Below are positions 25,754 through 34,954 of a stretch of 64,000 bases of DNA, piece by piece. The translations under genes were made by a program, and so were the position numbers. How positions within the stretch are numbered: the first letter of the stretch is position 1; each line of letters starts with the position of its first letter. Below the pieces are notes generated by a model that saw only the letters and a program-made list of their open reading frames with translations, ran no database searches and was not told the DNA's origin. The DNA is from Streptomyces kronopolitis (GTDB taxonomy: Bacteria > Actinomycetota > Actinomycetes > Streptomycetales > Streptomycetaceae), in the NCBI RefSeq assembly GCF_014646275.1, contig NZ_BMND01000005.1:124001-188000 (forward strand). The letters run 5' to 3'.

Positions 25754-25794
25754 GGCAGCCTCTCCTCGTTCCGGTCCGCCATCCTCTCACCCGC

Positions 25795-25819
25795 TATTCT
25801 GGTACAACGTACGGGAATA
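25795..25819. promoter_or_regulatory. Imperfect palindromic operator between tetR and cocE-like genes
   Basis: TATTC at 25795-25799 is mirrored by GAATA at 25815-25819, and GTAC at 25802-25805 by GTAC at 25809-25812, giving nine of twelve symmetric positions. Its 25-base size is typical for TetR sites. The first TATTCT also fits a -10 box for the rightward gene, so repressor binding would block transcription. Confidence 0.55.
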
Positions 25820-25849
25820 CCCGCGCTCCCGCTCAGGAATCGAGGCACC

Positions 25850-27580
25850 GTGACGACGGCGACCGCCCGCCCCTCCGCGAAAAAGCCGCCCCTGCACGTC
25901 CGGGCCGCCAGGCGCGCCATGAGGAACCTGCCGCCCAAGCGCTACGACGTGGCCCGCGAGCCCGGCCTCGTCGTGCCCGCCGCCGACGGCAGCGCCCTGC
26001 TGGCCGACCACTACTTCCCCCTGGCCGGGGGCGACTTCCCCACGGTGCTGGCCCGCTCGCCGTACGGCCGGGGCTTCCCCTGGGCGGCGATGTACGGCGT
26101 GCACCTGGCCGAGCAGGGCTTCCATGTCGTCCTCCAGAGCTGCCGCGGCTCCGGCGGATCCGGCGGCGAGTCCGCCCTGTGGCAGCACGAGGCCGCCGAC
26201 GGGCAGGCCACCGTCGCCTGGCTGCGCCAACAGCCCTGGTTCACCGGCGTGCTGGGCACGATCGGCGCCAGCTACCTCGGCTACACGCAGTGGGCACTCG
26301 CCCTGGACCCGCCGCCGGAACTGCGGGCGATGGTGGTCCAGATCGGCCTGCACGACCTGCACTCCTTCTTCCACCCCGGAGGCGCGTTCGCGCTGGAGAC
26401 CGCGCTGATCTCCACGATGGGCCGGCTGTCCCAGCACCGCGGCCTGGCGGAGTCCCTGCGGGCCGGCCTGCGGCTCCGGCGCCACCTGCCGGCGGTCGCC
26501 CGGACCCTCCCCCTCGGCGAGTCGTACGTGCCCGGCCTGGGCGGCCGGGTCCCGTTCCTGGAGGAGGCGATGGCGCACCCCGACCCCGGCGACCCGCACT
26601 GGCAGGGGGCCGACGCGGGCGTCGCGGCCCGGCGGCTGACCGTGCCGACGGCCCTGATCAGCGGCTGGCACGACGCGCTGCTCGACCAGAACCTGCGGCA
26701 GTACGCCCGGCTCCGGCGGGCCGGCTGCGACACCTCCCTGCTCATCGGCCCCTGGACGCACAGCTCCGCGCTGAGCGGACCCGAGGCCCTCGGCGCGAGC
26801 CTGGCGTGGCTGCGGGCGCATCTGTGCGACGACCCCTCGGGCCTGCCCGCGTCGCGGGTGCGGGTCCACGTGGGCGGCCGGCGCACCTGGCACGACCTGC
26901 CCGACTGGCCGCCGCCCGGCACGGACCGGCGCTGGTACATCGGCAGCGGCGGCACGCTGCATGACCGGATACCCGGGGACGCCACCGCGCCGCTGTCGTT
27001 CCGCTACGACCCGGCCGACCCCACTCCCTCGGTCGGCGGTCCGCTGCTGTCGCCGAAGGCCGGGAGCCGGGACAACACCGCCCTGGAGGCCCGGGACGAC
27101 GTGCTGACCTTCACCACCGCCCCGCTCACCGAGCCGCTGCATGTCGCCGGACCGGTCCGGGCGGAGCTGCGGGTCGCGGTGGACACCGGTCACGCCGATG
27201 TCTTCGCCCGGCTCTGCGAGGTCGACGCCCGGGGCCGCTCGGTGAACGTCTGCGACGGCCTCCAACGGCTCGTCCTCGCCGGGGACGGACCGGCCGAGGT
27301 CACGGTGGCGATGAGCGCCACCGCGCACCGCTTCGCCGCCGGGCACCGGATCCGCCTGCAGATCAGCGGCGGCGCCCATCCGCGCTTCGCCCGCCACACC
27401 GGCACCGGTGAACCGCCCGCGACGGCCACCCGCCTCCGGCCGTCCGAGGTCTCGCTCTTCCCGGGGTCCGCGCTCGTCCTGCCCCTCGCCGACGCGGACC
27501 TCGACGGCCGCGAGCCCGCGCGCCGACCGGCCCGGTCCGCAGGGCGACAGACGTGCGAGCGGCGTGCCTATCCCTCCTGA
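25850..27580 (+). CDS. CocE/NonD family hydrolase (S15-like serine esterase/peptidase)
   Basis: A 576-residue alpha/beta hydrolase. N-terminal part: DGSALLADHYFP and FPTVLARSPYGRGFPW, then VVLQSCRGSGGSGG with the oxyanion region and GTIGASYLGYTQW with the nucleophile Ser at about residue 145. The acid/base part includes PTALISGWHDALLDQNLR and LIGPWTHSSA (catalytic His). The C-terminal jelly-roll domain is DVLTFTTAPLTEPLHVAGPVRAEL to IRLQISGGAHPRF. Substrates of the family range from cocaine esters to X-prolyl peptides and beta-lactam esters. GTG start; control by the divergent TetR is likely. Confidence 0.87.
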   Translation: MTTATARPSAKKPPLHVRAARRAMRNLPPKRYDVAREPGLVVPAADGSALLADHYFPLAGGDFPTVLARSPYGRGFPWAAMYGVHLAEQGFHVVLQSCRGSGGSGGESALWQHEAADGQATVAWLRQQPWFTGVLGTIGASYLGYTQWALALDPPPELRAMVVQIGLHDLHSFFHPGGAFALETALISTMGRLSQHRGLAESLRAGLRLRRHLPAVARTLPLGESYVPGLGGRVPFLEEAMAHPDPGDPHWQGADAGVAARRLTVPTALISGWHDALLDQNLRQYARLRRAGCDTSLLIGPWTHSSALSGPEALGASLAWLRAHLCDDPSGLPASRVRVHVGGRRTWHDLPDWPPPGTDRRWYIGSGGTLHDRIPGDATAPLSFRYDPADPTPSVGGPLLSPKAGSRDNTALEARDDVLTFTTAPLTEPLHVAGPVRAELRVAVDTGHADVFARLCEVDARGRSVNVCDGLQRLVLAGDGPAEVTVAMSATAHRFAAGHRIRLQISGGAHPRFARHTGTGEPPATATRLRPSEVSLFPGSALVLPLADADLDGREPARRPARSAGRQTCERRAYPS

Positions 27581-27680
27581 TGTCATGGTTTGTACGTCGC
27601 GAAGTTGCTCCCTCTTCGCAGAACTCTCGCGTGGACCACCCGCGATGAGGTATTCACGGACACACCGAGAGGGGGCAACC

Positions 27681-28283
27681 ATGCGAGCGATGCGAGGCGT
27701 GTGGCGCTGGCGGCACAGTCCGCTGTGGCGCCGCAGCGACCGGATCGAGGCATGGGTGGCGCTGGCCGCCGCCCTGCTGATCGCCCTCGGCGCGACCTCG
27801 GCGGGCTGGGCCGCCGGCCGGGCCGCGCACGGCGCGCTGCTGGACACCGTGCGGATACAGCACCAGCAGCGGCATCTGGTGTGGGTCACGGTCGACCGGC
27901 TGGTGTCGCGGACCCCGCTGGACCCCGATCCGGAGACCGCCTCGCAGCGCGACGCGCACCGCCGGGTCCTGGCCCGCTGGTCCGCGCCGGACGGCAGCGG
28001 GCGGATCGGTGAACTGGCCGCGCCCCGCCCCGTCGAGCCCGGCGACCGGTTCCGGATCTGGTCGGACGGCCGGGGCCGGGTGATGCCGCGGCCGATGGAC
28101 GTCAGCACGGCCGGTACGCACGCGGTGCTGGCGGGCCTGGGCACGGCGGCCGGCGTCGGCATGATGATCGAGGGTGCCAGGCGTCTGGTCGGATGGCATC
28201 TGATGGTGCGTCGCTTCCGCCGGTGGGACCGGGAGTGGGAACGGGCGGGGCAGGACTGGGGCCGGGCCGATGCCGGTAGTTGA
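27681..28283 (+). CDS. Rv1733c-like two-pass membrane protein
   Basis: A 200-residue protein with a charged Arg/Trp-rich N-terminus (WRWRHSPLWRRSDRIEAW), a first membrane segment (about 25-47), an extracytoplasmic loop of about 85 residues including DRFRIWSDGRGRV, a second membrane segment (about 142-165) and a basic tail. The RHSPLWRRSD.iEAW start and overall layout match the Rv1733c family, abundant in Streptomyces and of unknown function. ATG at 27681 is preceded by GAGAGGGGGCAACC. Confidence 0.78.
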   Translation: MRAMRGVWRWRHSPLWRRSDRIEAWVALAAALLIALGATSAGWAAGRAAHGALLDTVRIQHQQRHLVWVTVDRLVSRTPLDPDPETASQRDAHRRVLARWSAPDGSGRIGELAAPRPVEPGDRFRIWSDGRGRVMPRPMDVSTAGTHAVLAGLGTAAGVGMMIEGARRLVGWHLMVRRFRRWDREWERAGQDWGRADAGS

Positions 28284-28447
28284 GGGCGGCCGAGCAGGCC
28301 GCTGACCGTGTCAACCACCGTTCGCCCGGCGCGCTACGGTGGTGGCGCCGGCCCCTCGGCCGGCACCTCGCAGGCCGGAAAGCGGACATCCGCGGACGGA
28401 TGCCGGCGAGCCGACACAGCCGCACGAAGTGGGGACACGACAGCACC

Positions 28448-30907
28448 ATGGCACAGGGCTCGGTCCAGGTGACGCACTCCGGAACCTCCCGGTGGCGGCG
28501 CCGTACAGGGGAGTACAGCTCGCTCGCCGCCGCCCTGGAGGCCGCCGGGGACGGGGATGTGCTGACCGTCCCGGCCGGTACGTACCGGGAGAATCTGGTG
28601 CTGGTGCGCGCGGTGACGCTGCGCGGCCCGGACGGCGCCCGCGGTTCGGTGCGGATCGCCCCGGCCGACGGGGTGGCGCTGACGGTGCGCGCCTCGGCCA
28701 CCGTCCACGATCTGCATCTGGAGGCGACGGATTCCGCCTCGCCCGCCCTGCTGGTGGAGGACGGCGCCCCGGAGCTGTCCGGCCTGCGGGTGGTGACCCG
28801 GTCCGCGTCCGGCATCGAGGTCCGCGGCGGCGCCCGCCCGACGGTGCGCCGCTGCACGGTGGACAATCCGGGCGGGGTCGGCATCAGCGTCCTGGACGGC
28901 GCCGGCGGCCTGTTCGAGGAGTGCGAGGTGATGGCCGCCGGGCAGGCCGGTGTGGCGGTGCGCGACGGGGCCCACCCGCGGCTGGAGAACTGCCGGATCC
29001 ACCATGCCTCGGGGGCCGGTCTGTCGGTCAACGGCGAGGGCAGCGCGGTCGAGGCGGTCGGCTGCGAGTTCTACGAGATCAAGGGCGCGGGGATCCAGAT
29101 CGCCGCGCGGGCCACCGGCCACTTCACCGACTGCACCGTGCACCGCACCTCCGCCGACGGGGTCACCCTGGACACCGACGCGGTCCTCACCCTCGCCGAC
29201 TGCGACATCCACGACATCCCGGAGAACGCGGTTGATCTGCGGTCCCGCTCGGTCCTCACGCTGACCCGCAGCACGGTGCGGCACTTCGGGCGCAACGGCC
29301 TGTCCGTGTGGGACCCGGGCACCCGGGTGGACGCCAACCGGTGCGAGATCCACGACAGCACGGGCGACTACCCGGCGGTGTGGGTCAGCGACGGCGCCAC
29401 CGCCGTGCTCGACTCGACCCGGGTGCACGACGTGCCGGACGCGCTGTTCGTGCTGGACCGGGGCTCGCGCGCCGACGTGGTGGACTGCGACCTCACCCAG
29501 GTCCGCAACACCGCGGTCTCGGTCAGCGACGGCGCGACCGTCCAGCTCGACGACTGCCGGATCCGGGAGGCCGCTACCGGCGCGTGGTTCCGCGATCACG
29601 GCAGCGGCGGCACGCTCGCCAACTGCACCATCGACGCCGCCCAGACCGGCGTGATCGTCACCAAGGGCGCGGACCCCACCATCGAGGGGTGCACGGTCAG
29701 TTCACCGGCCGAGGCCGGGTTCTACGTCTCCGCGGAGGGCCGCGGCACCTTCCACGGCTGCCGGGTCACCGGGAGTTCGGGCTTCGGCTTCCATGTGATC
29801 GACGGCTGCCGGACGACCCTGACGCGGTGCCGCACCGAGCGGTGTGCGCGCGGCGGCTACGAGTTCGCCGAGGGCGGCGCGGGGCAGGGCGGCGGGCCGG
29901 CGGTCCAGGACTGCACCAGCGACGAGAGCCGCGCCCGGCCGGCCGCGGCCGCCGGTGCGGTGGCGGCGCCAGCGGTCCAGCAGCTGACGCGGACCACCGG
30001 GTTGCTGGGCACGGTGCCGGCGCAGGGCGCGCCCCCGGCCGCCCCGCCCGCCGCGTCCCCGGCCGCCCCCGCCGCCGAGGCTCCTGCCGTCAGCGGCCGC
30101 CCGTCCGACGAGGTGCTGGGCGAACTGGACACCCTGGTGGGCCTGGACAGCGTCAAGCGCGAGGTGCGCAGCCTGATCAACATGATCGAGGTGGGGCGCC
30201 GGCGGCAGGAGGCGGGGCTGAAGGCCGCCTCGGTGCGCCGCCATCTCGTCTTCACCGGCTCCCCCGGTACCGGCAAGACCACCGTCGCCCGCCTCTACGG
30301 CGAGATCCTCGCCGCCCTCGGGGTGCTGGAGCGCGGGCATCTGGTGGAGGTCTCCCGGGTGGACCTGGTGGGCGAGCACATCGGGTCGACGGCGATCCGC
30401 ACCCAGGAGGCGTTCGAGCGGGCGCGCGGCGGGGTGCTGTTCATCGACGAGGCCTACGCCCTCTCCCCGGAGGACTCCGGACGCGACTTCGGCAAGGAGG
30501 CCATCGACACCCTGGTGAAGCTGATGGAGGACCACCGCGAGGCGGTGGTGGTGATCGTGGCGGGCTACACCGCCGAGATGGCGCGCTTCCTGGCGGTCAA
30601 CCCCGGTGTGGCGTCGCGTTTCTCACGGACCATCACCTTCGGCGACTACGCGCCGGAGGAGCTGCTGCGGATCGTCGAGCAGCAGGGCGAGGAGCACGAG
30701 TACCGCCTCGCCGAGGGCGCCGGTGAAGCCCTGCTGAAGCACTTCACGGCGCTGCCCAAGGGGCCGTCGTTCGGCAACGGCCGCACCGCGCGCCAGACCT
30801 TCGAGGCGATGGTGGAGCGGCACGCGGGCCGGGTGGCGCAGCTGACCGACCCGAGCACCGACGACCTGACCCTGCTCTACGCGGACGATCTGCCCGAACT
30901 CCCCTGA
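28448..30907 (+). CDS. Beta-helix repeat protein fused to a CbxX/EccA-type AAA+ ATPase
   Basis: An 819-residue protein in two parts. Residues about 15-495 are a right-handed parallel beta-helix built from some twenty turns with repeated motifs such as CTVDNPGGVGISV, CRIHHASGAGLSV and CTIDAAQTGVIV. After a Pro/Ala linker (about 505-550) comes an AAA+ module of the CbxX/CfqX/SpoVK/EccA class: LVGLDSVKREVRSLI, Walker A FTGSPGTGKTTVARL, Walker B GGVLFIDEAYAL, sensor-type VIVAGYTAEMARFLAVNPG and arginine finger SRFSRTITF. EccA ATPases act in type VII secretion; no ESX genes are in the window. The 3' end overlaps the convergent gene by 31 bases. Confidence 0.85.
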   Translation: MAQGSVQVTHSGTSRWRRRTGEYSSLAAALEAAGDGDVLTVPAGTYRENLVLVRAVTLRGPDGARGSVRIAPADGVALTVRASATVHDLHLEATDSASPALLVEDGAPELSGLRVVTRSASGIEVRGGARPTVRRCTVDNPGGVGISVLDGAGGLFEECEVMAAGQAGVAVRDGAHPRLENCRIHHASGAGLSVNGEGSAVEAVGCEFYEIKGAGIQIAARATGHFTDCTVHRTSADGVTLDTDAVLTLADCDIHDIPENAVDLRSRSVLTLTRSTVRHFGRNGLSVWDPGTRVDANRCEIHDSTGDYPAVWVSDGATAVLDSTRVHDVPDALFVLDRGSRADVVDCDLTQVRNTAVSVSDGATVQLDDCRIREAATGAWFRDHGSGGTLANCTIDAAQTGVIVTKGADPTIEGCTVSSPAEAGFYVSAEGRGTFHGCRVTGSSGFGFHVIDGCRTTLTRCRTERCARGGYEFAEGGAGQGGGPAVQDCTSDESRARPAAAAGAVAAPAVQQLTRTTGLLGTVPAQGAPPAAPPAASPAAPAAEAPAVSGRPSDEVLGELDTLVGLDSVKREVRSLINMIEVGRRRQEAGLKAASVRRHLVFTGSPGTGKTTVARLYGEILAALGVLERGHLVEVSRVDLVGEHIGSTAIRTQEAFERARGGVLFIDEAYALSPEDSGRDFGKEAIDTLVKLMEDHREAVVVIVAGYTAEMARFLAVNPGVASRFSRTITFGDYAPEELLRIVEQQGEEHEYRLAEGAGEALLKHFTALPKGPSFGNGRTARQTFEAMVERHAGRVAQLTDPSTDDLTLLYADDLPELP

Positions 30908-33288
30908 TCCGCCCGGCGGTCCGGGCCGTCGGCGGGCCGCTGCCCCGGCAGGTCCGGGCCGAGCCGGGCGATGAGTTCGGCGCGCACCCGCTCGAAGACC
31001 GGGTCGGCCTGGTAGTCGCTGTGGGCCAGGATCTGGGCGGGCAGCGGGTTGTGCAGGGTGCGGCCGAAGGCCAGCGGGTCGCGCAGCGGTCCCTCGTCGA
31101 TCCGCCGGCCGTCCTCGCAGGTGAGCCGGATCGGGCCGCCGATGGGGTCGGTGAAGCGCCACAGGTTGCGCCAGTCGTCCATCTGGCGGTGCAGACCGGT
31201 CAGCGCCGGCGGCCCGAAGAAGGCCGGGAACCAGCGGCCGTAGAGCCGCTCCAGGGGGCTGCCGTACGTCAGCAGCGCGACCCGGCTGCGGGTGACCGGG
31301 TCCAGCTGCCAGACGGCGGCGGCCGCCAGCACACTGCCCTGGGAGTGCCCGGAGAGCACCAGCCGGCCGTCGAACCGCTCGGTCCAGGTGGCCATCCGCC
31401 AGGTGAGGTCGGGGACGGCCCGCTCGGCGTAGCAGGGCGGCGCGAAGGGGTGGGCGGCGCGCGGCCAGAACGTGCCGACGTCCCAGAGGATGCCGATGGT
31501 GCGGCGCGCGGCGTGGTCGCGGTAGGCGCGCCGGCCCATGGTGACCAGCAGTATGACGCCGGCGCCCATCAGCCAGGAGCCGAGCGACTCCGCGGTCTCG
31601 GCGGCGGCGTGCACGACGGGTGCCGAGCCCTCGGTGGCGCGGCCGGGCGCCAGGTCGGTGAGCCAGGCACCGGCCACCGCGCCGGCCCCGAGGACGAGGG
31701 TGACCGCCGCGATGGCCGCGACCAGGACGGGGGCGGCGTCGGTCAGTCCGGCCCGGGCAATGGCACCGGCGATGCCCCTGACGCGGCGCCGGGCGAGGTG
31801 CTCGCGCGGGTCGTAGAGCCCGGGGACGTCGCGGGCCACCCGGCCGCGGACGACCACCACCCGGACGGCGGCGAGCACCGCGACGGCGGCGACGACCACC
31901 AGGAGGACGGGCAGCACCGAGGCCTGCCAGGACAGCAGGACCGGCGGGCCGGGAATCGGGGCGTGCTCCTGGCCCGGCGTCGCGTCCCCGTCCAGCCAGT
32001 CCGCGCAGCGCTGGGCCACTCCCCCGGACAGCACCCCGCCGACCGCGCAGGCCAGCAGGGCGACGGCCGGTCCGCCCATGCCGCGCAGGGCGGTGCGGGC
32101 ATCGTCGCGGGCGGCGCGCTGCAGCACCCAGGCGGTCAGCGCCAGCGCGAGGACCAGCAGGCTCTGGAAGACGGCGATCCCGCCGAAGGCGGCGGCACCG
32201 GGCAGCGCGCCGTGGCTGCGGACCCCGGGGCGGGCCCAGCCGGTGTGCACGGCGATCAGCGCCAGTGCGGCGAGCGCGGCGAACGGCAGCACCCGCACGA
32301 CCAGCCGGTCGGACTGGTCGTCCGGCGCGGCCTCGCTGCGGGCGGTGTGCCACACGACCGCCAGGGTGGCGGCGGCGAGCAGCGCGACCAGGACGGCCAG
32401 CGCGCGGCCGGTGCCCGCCAGCGCGGCGCTGCCGCCGGCCCGCGCGTCGGCCCTGGCGCCGGCGGCGAGCAGCACGGTCCCGATGGTCAGCACCCCGGCC
32501 GTGGTGTGCGCGGCGCGCAGCCGGGCGACCACCCGGCGGCCGTACCAGAAGCCTTCGAGGCTGAGCGCGGTGCGTTCGGCGGGCGGCACGTCACGGGAGG
32601 TGCCGGGCCGCCGCGGCGGCGGCGAGGCCGATTCGTAGGCGCTCCACGTACGGCGCGAGAGCCACCACAGGAAGCCGACCACGGCCAGCGGCACGGTGGC
32701 GGCCAGCGCGAGGCGGCGGCCCGGGGCGCTCCACCAGCCGGAGTTCTCGGGGCGCAGGAAGCCCATCCAGGACTTCCCGGCGGCGCAGGTGGCGGTGCCG
32801 GCGCACTGCCAGGCCGCGAGGTCGAGGGCGACCTCGCAGGCCGCGGCGGCGAGCAGCACGGTGAGGGTGAGGGCGAGGATCCGCACCAGCACGTCGTAGA
32901 GGCGCTGGGCGCGGTGCTCGGGCGGGGCGGCCGGGCGCATCCAGTGGGCGAGGTTGGCGACCATGAAGGGCAGCAGGATCAGCCACAGGGCGCGGGCGCC
33001 GTTGCCGGAGGTGAGGTTGGACCAGCAGTACGCCTCGCGGACCGGCTCGCCCCGGTAGTCGTCGGGCCGCTGCTCGGCGTCCGCGTCGTCGGTGCGGCGG
33101 TAGCAGGCGGCGGTGTCGTCGCCGGTGATCAGCCGGACGCGGGGGTCGCCGAGCATGTCCGGGGCCGAGGTGCCGCCGACACCGTGCACCAGCAGCTCCA
33201 GGGAGAGCCGGGGGGCCGGCGGCGGCCCGTCTGGCGGGGTGTCACGGTCCTTCGCGCGGGCGGGCGGTGTCGGCCCCGCGGTCTCCAT
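30877..33288 (-). CDS. Multi-pass membrane protein with split lipase-like motifs
   Basis: An 803-residue integral membrane protein. Near the N-terminus LSLELLVHGVGGTSA looks like the first strand and oxyanion HG of an alpha/beta hydrolase. A membrane region of about 480 residues with roughly ten hydrophobic segments follows. The C-terminal soluble part has RLVLSGHSQGSVLAAAAV, a GxSxG nucleophile elbow, then VALLTYGSPLERLYGRWFP and a late His (LAHSDYQADPVF) that may complete the site. An esterase or lipase with a membrane insertion is inferred; no substrate can be named. ATG at 33288 is used; an in-frame GTG at 33384 would add a 32-residue Pro/Gly-rich leader. Confidence 0.7.
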   Translation of the reverse strand: METAGPTPPARAKDRDTPPDGPPPAPRLSLELLVHGVGGTSAPDMLGDPRVRLITGDDTAACYRRTDDADAEQRPDDYRGEPVREAYCWSNLTSGNGARALWLILLPFMVANLAHWMRPAAPPEHRAQRLYDVLVRILALTLTVLLAAAACEVALDLAAWQCAGTATCAAGKSWMGFLRPENSGWWSAPGRRLALAATVPLAVVGFLWWLSRRTWSAYESASPPPRRPGTSRDVPPAERTALSLEGFWYGRRVVARLRAAHTTAGVLTIGTVLLAAGARADARAGGSAALAGTGRALAVLVALLAAATLAVVWHTARSEAAPDDQSDRLVVRVLPFAALAALALIAVHTGWARPGVRSHGALPGAAAFGGIAVFQSLLVLALALTAWVLQRAARDDARTALRGMGGPAVALLACAVGGVLSGGVAQRCADWLDGDATPGQEHAPIPGPPVLLSWQASVLPVLLVVVAAVAVLAAVRVVVVRGRVARDVPGLYDPREHLARRRVRGIAGAIARAGLTDAAPVLVAAIAAVTLVLGAGAVAGAWLTDLAPGRATEGSAPVVHAAAETAESLGSWLMGAGVILLVTMGRRAYRDHAARRTIGILWDVGTFWPRAAHPFAPPCYAERAVPDLTWRMATWTERFDGRLVLSGHSQGSVLAAAAVWQLDPVTRSRVALLTYGSPLERLYGRWFPAFFGPPALTGLHRQMDDWRNLWRFTDPIGGPIRLTCEDGRRIDEGPLRDPLAFGRTLHNPLPAQILAHSDYQADPVFERVRAELIARLGPDLPGQRPADGPDRRADQGSSGRSSA

Positions 33289-33559
33289 GGACTCCACAGT
33301 CTCCCCCGTCGTCGGCGTGGCGCCGTGCGGTGCGGCGCCCCCGGGATTGTCCCTTTCCGGAGGGGTCGCATCCAGTCCCCGCACCCGGGCGCCGCCCGGA
33401 ACCGGCCGTGCGTCCCCTCCCTGCCGCTTCCTGCCGCTTCCCGCCGGCGACCGGCGTCGCTGTCGGTACCACGTGCGAGGATGAGGGCATCAGTGATCGC
33501 GGGCGGCAGCCGGCGCGCAGACCCGGGAGCGAGAGCCGGGGCGGAAGGGACGGGCCGGG

Positions 33560-34402
33560 GTGAGTGACAACCAGAACCTCCTCGCGGAGCAGCGGCGGGC
33601 CCTGATTCTCGACGAGGTCAGGCGCCGCGGCGGGGTACGGGTCAATGAACTCACCCGCAGGCTGAACGTGTCGGACATGACGGTCCGCCGCGATCTGGAC
33701 GCCCTGGCCCGGCAGGGCATGGTGGAGAAGGTGCACGGCGGCGCGGTGCCGGTCAGCGAGCCCAGCGCGCACGAGCCGGGATTCGAGGCGAAGTCGGCGC
33801 TGGAGCTGAGCGCGAAGGAGGACATCGCCCGGGCCGCGGCCGAGATGGCGGCGCCGGGCAGCGCCATCGCGCTGGCGGGCGGCACCACCGCGTTCGCGCT
33901 GGCCCAGCGGCTGCTGGACGTACCCGATCTGACGGTGGTGACGAATTCGGTGCGGGTGGCCGATGTGTTCTACACCGCGCAGCGGGCGGCGGCCGGCGGC
34001 GGCGGTCCCCGCCCGGGGGCCGCGACGGTCGTGCTGACCGGCGGGGTGCGGACGCCGTCGGACACCCTGGTGGGACCGGTCGCGGACGCCGCCATCCGCT
34101 CGCTCCATTTCGATGTGCTCTTCCTGGGCGTGCACGGCATATCGGTGGAGGCGGGGCTGTCGACGCCGAATCTGGCGGAGGCGGAGACCAACCGGCACTT
34201 CGTGCGGTCCGCGCGCCGGGTGGTGGTGGTCGCCGACCACACCAAGTGGGGCACGGTGGGCCTGAGTTCGTTCGCTTCGCTGGACCAGGTGGCGGTGCTG
34301 GTGACCGACTCCGGGCTGTCCGCCGCGGCGCGTGCGGAGTTCGCCGAGCTGCCGCCGGAGCTGGTGGTGGCGGGCGAGGAGCCGGCGGACGCAGACATCT
34401 GA
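33560..34402 (+). CDS. DeoR/GlpR-family transcriptional regulator
   Basis: A 280-residue regulator. The N-terminal helix-turn-helix is ILDEVRRRGGVRVNELTRRLNVSDMTVRRDLDALARQGMVEKVHGGAV, the DeoR signature. The C-terminal sensor domain binds phosphorylated sugars in this family: GSAIALAGGTTAFALAQRL, VVTNSVRVADVF and FLGVHGISVEAGLSTPN. The GTG start has GGGCCGGG upstream. Downstream lies an SRPBCC gene, not a sugar operon, so its targets are probably elsewhere. Confidence 0.9.
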   Translation: MSDNQNLLAEQRRALILDEVRRRGGVRVNELTRRLNVSDMTVRRDLDALARQGMVEKVHGGAVPVSEPSAHEPGFEAKSALELSAKEDIARAAAEMAAPGSAIALAGGTTAFALAQRLLDVPDLTVVTNSVRVADVFYTAQRAAAGGGGPRPGAATVVLTGGVRTPSDTLVGPVADAAIRSLHFDVLFLGVHGISVEAGLSTPNLAEAETNRHFVRSARRVVVVADHTKWGTVGLSSFASLDQVAVLVTDSGLSAAARAEFAELPPELVVAGEEPADADI

Positions 34403-34472
34403 CGGGACGGCGGCTATGGTGTGCCGCGCCGGGGCCGCTCCCCCGGTCCGCCGACCCCGGGGGGACCCGCCC

Positions 34473-34946
34473 ATGGCACGCCGACTGCGCCCCGTCGAGC
34501 TCGACTTCACCGCGTCCGCCCCGCTGCGGCTGGTGTTCGCCACGGAACTCGCCGCACCGCCCGGGGCGGTCTACGCGGCGCTGGCCGAGGAACTGGCGGA
34601 CCTCTCCAGCTGGTTCACGGGCGTCTCCCGCGCGGCGCACACGCGCGGCGGCGCGGGCCGGGAGGTATGGCTGACCGGCGGCACCCGCTTCGCCGAGACG
34701 ATCCTGGCGGCCGAGCCCGCCGCGCGCTACGCCTACCGGGTCGACACCACCAACGCCCCGGGCGTGCGGGCGCTGCTGGAGGACTGGCGGCTGACGCCGG
34801 CCGGCGGCGGGACCCGGCTGCGGTGGCTGTTCGCGGCGGACGGCCCGGCGCCGTTCCGCCTGCTGCTGACGCTGGCGAGGCCCGGCCTGGGCCGGGCGTT
34901 CCGGCAGTCGGCCCGGGCCCTGGACCGCCGGCTCGCCCGGAGCTGA
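34473..34946 (+). CDS. SRPBCC (START/polyketide-cyclase-fold) protein
   Basis: A 157-residue protein with the helix-grip pattern: FATELAAPPGAVYAALA, LSSWFTGVSRAAHTRGGAG, WLTGGTRFAETILAAEPAARYAYRVD and LEDWRLTPAGGGTRLRWLF. Proteins of this family bind hydrophobic ligands; no catalytic residues are predictable. The ATG at 34473 follows the DeoR gene by 70 bases on the same strand. It ends nine bases before the convergent PLP-enzyme gene. Confidence 0.78.
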   Translation: MARRLRPVELDFTASAPLRLVFATELAAPPGAVYAALAEELADLSSWFTGVSRAAHTRGGAGREVWLTGGTRFAETILAAEPAARYAYRVDTTNAPGVRALLEDWRLTPAGGGTRLRWLFAADGPAPFRLLLTLARPGLGRAFRQSARALDRRLARS

Positions 34947-34954
34947 GCGACGGC

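Noticed and set aside
30623..32353. Long minus-strand open frame within the membrane hydrolase gene
   Set aside because: It is an alternative frame of the same strand with extreme Arg content and no start signal; the 803-residue frame has membrane segments and motifs.
31021..33567. Long + strand frame opposite the membrane hydrolase
   Set aside because: Gly/Gln/Arg-rich composition and lack of a ribosome site mark it as antisense shadow.
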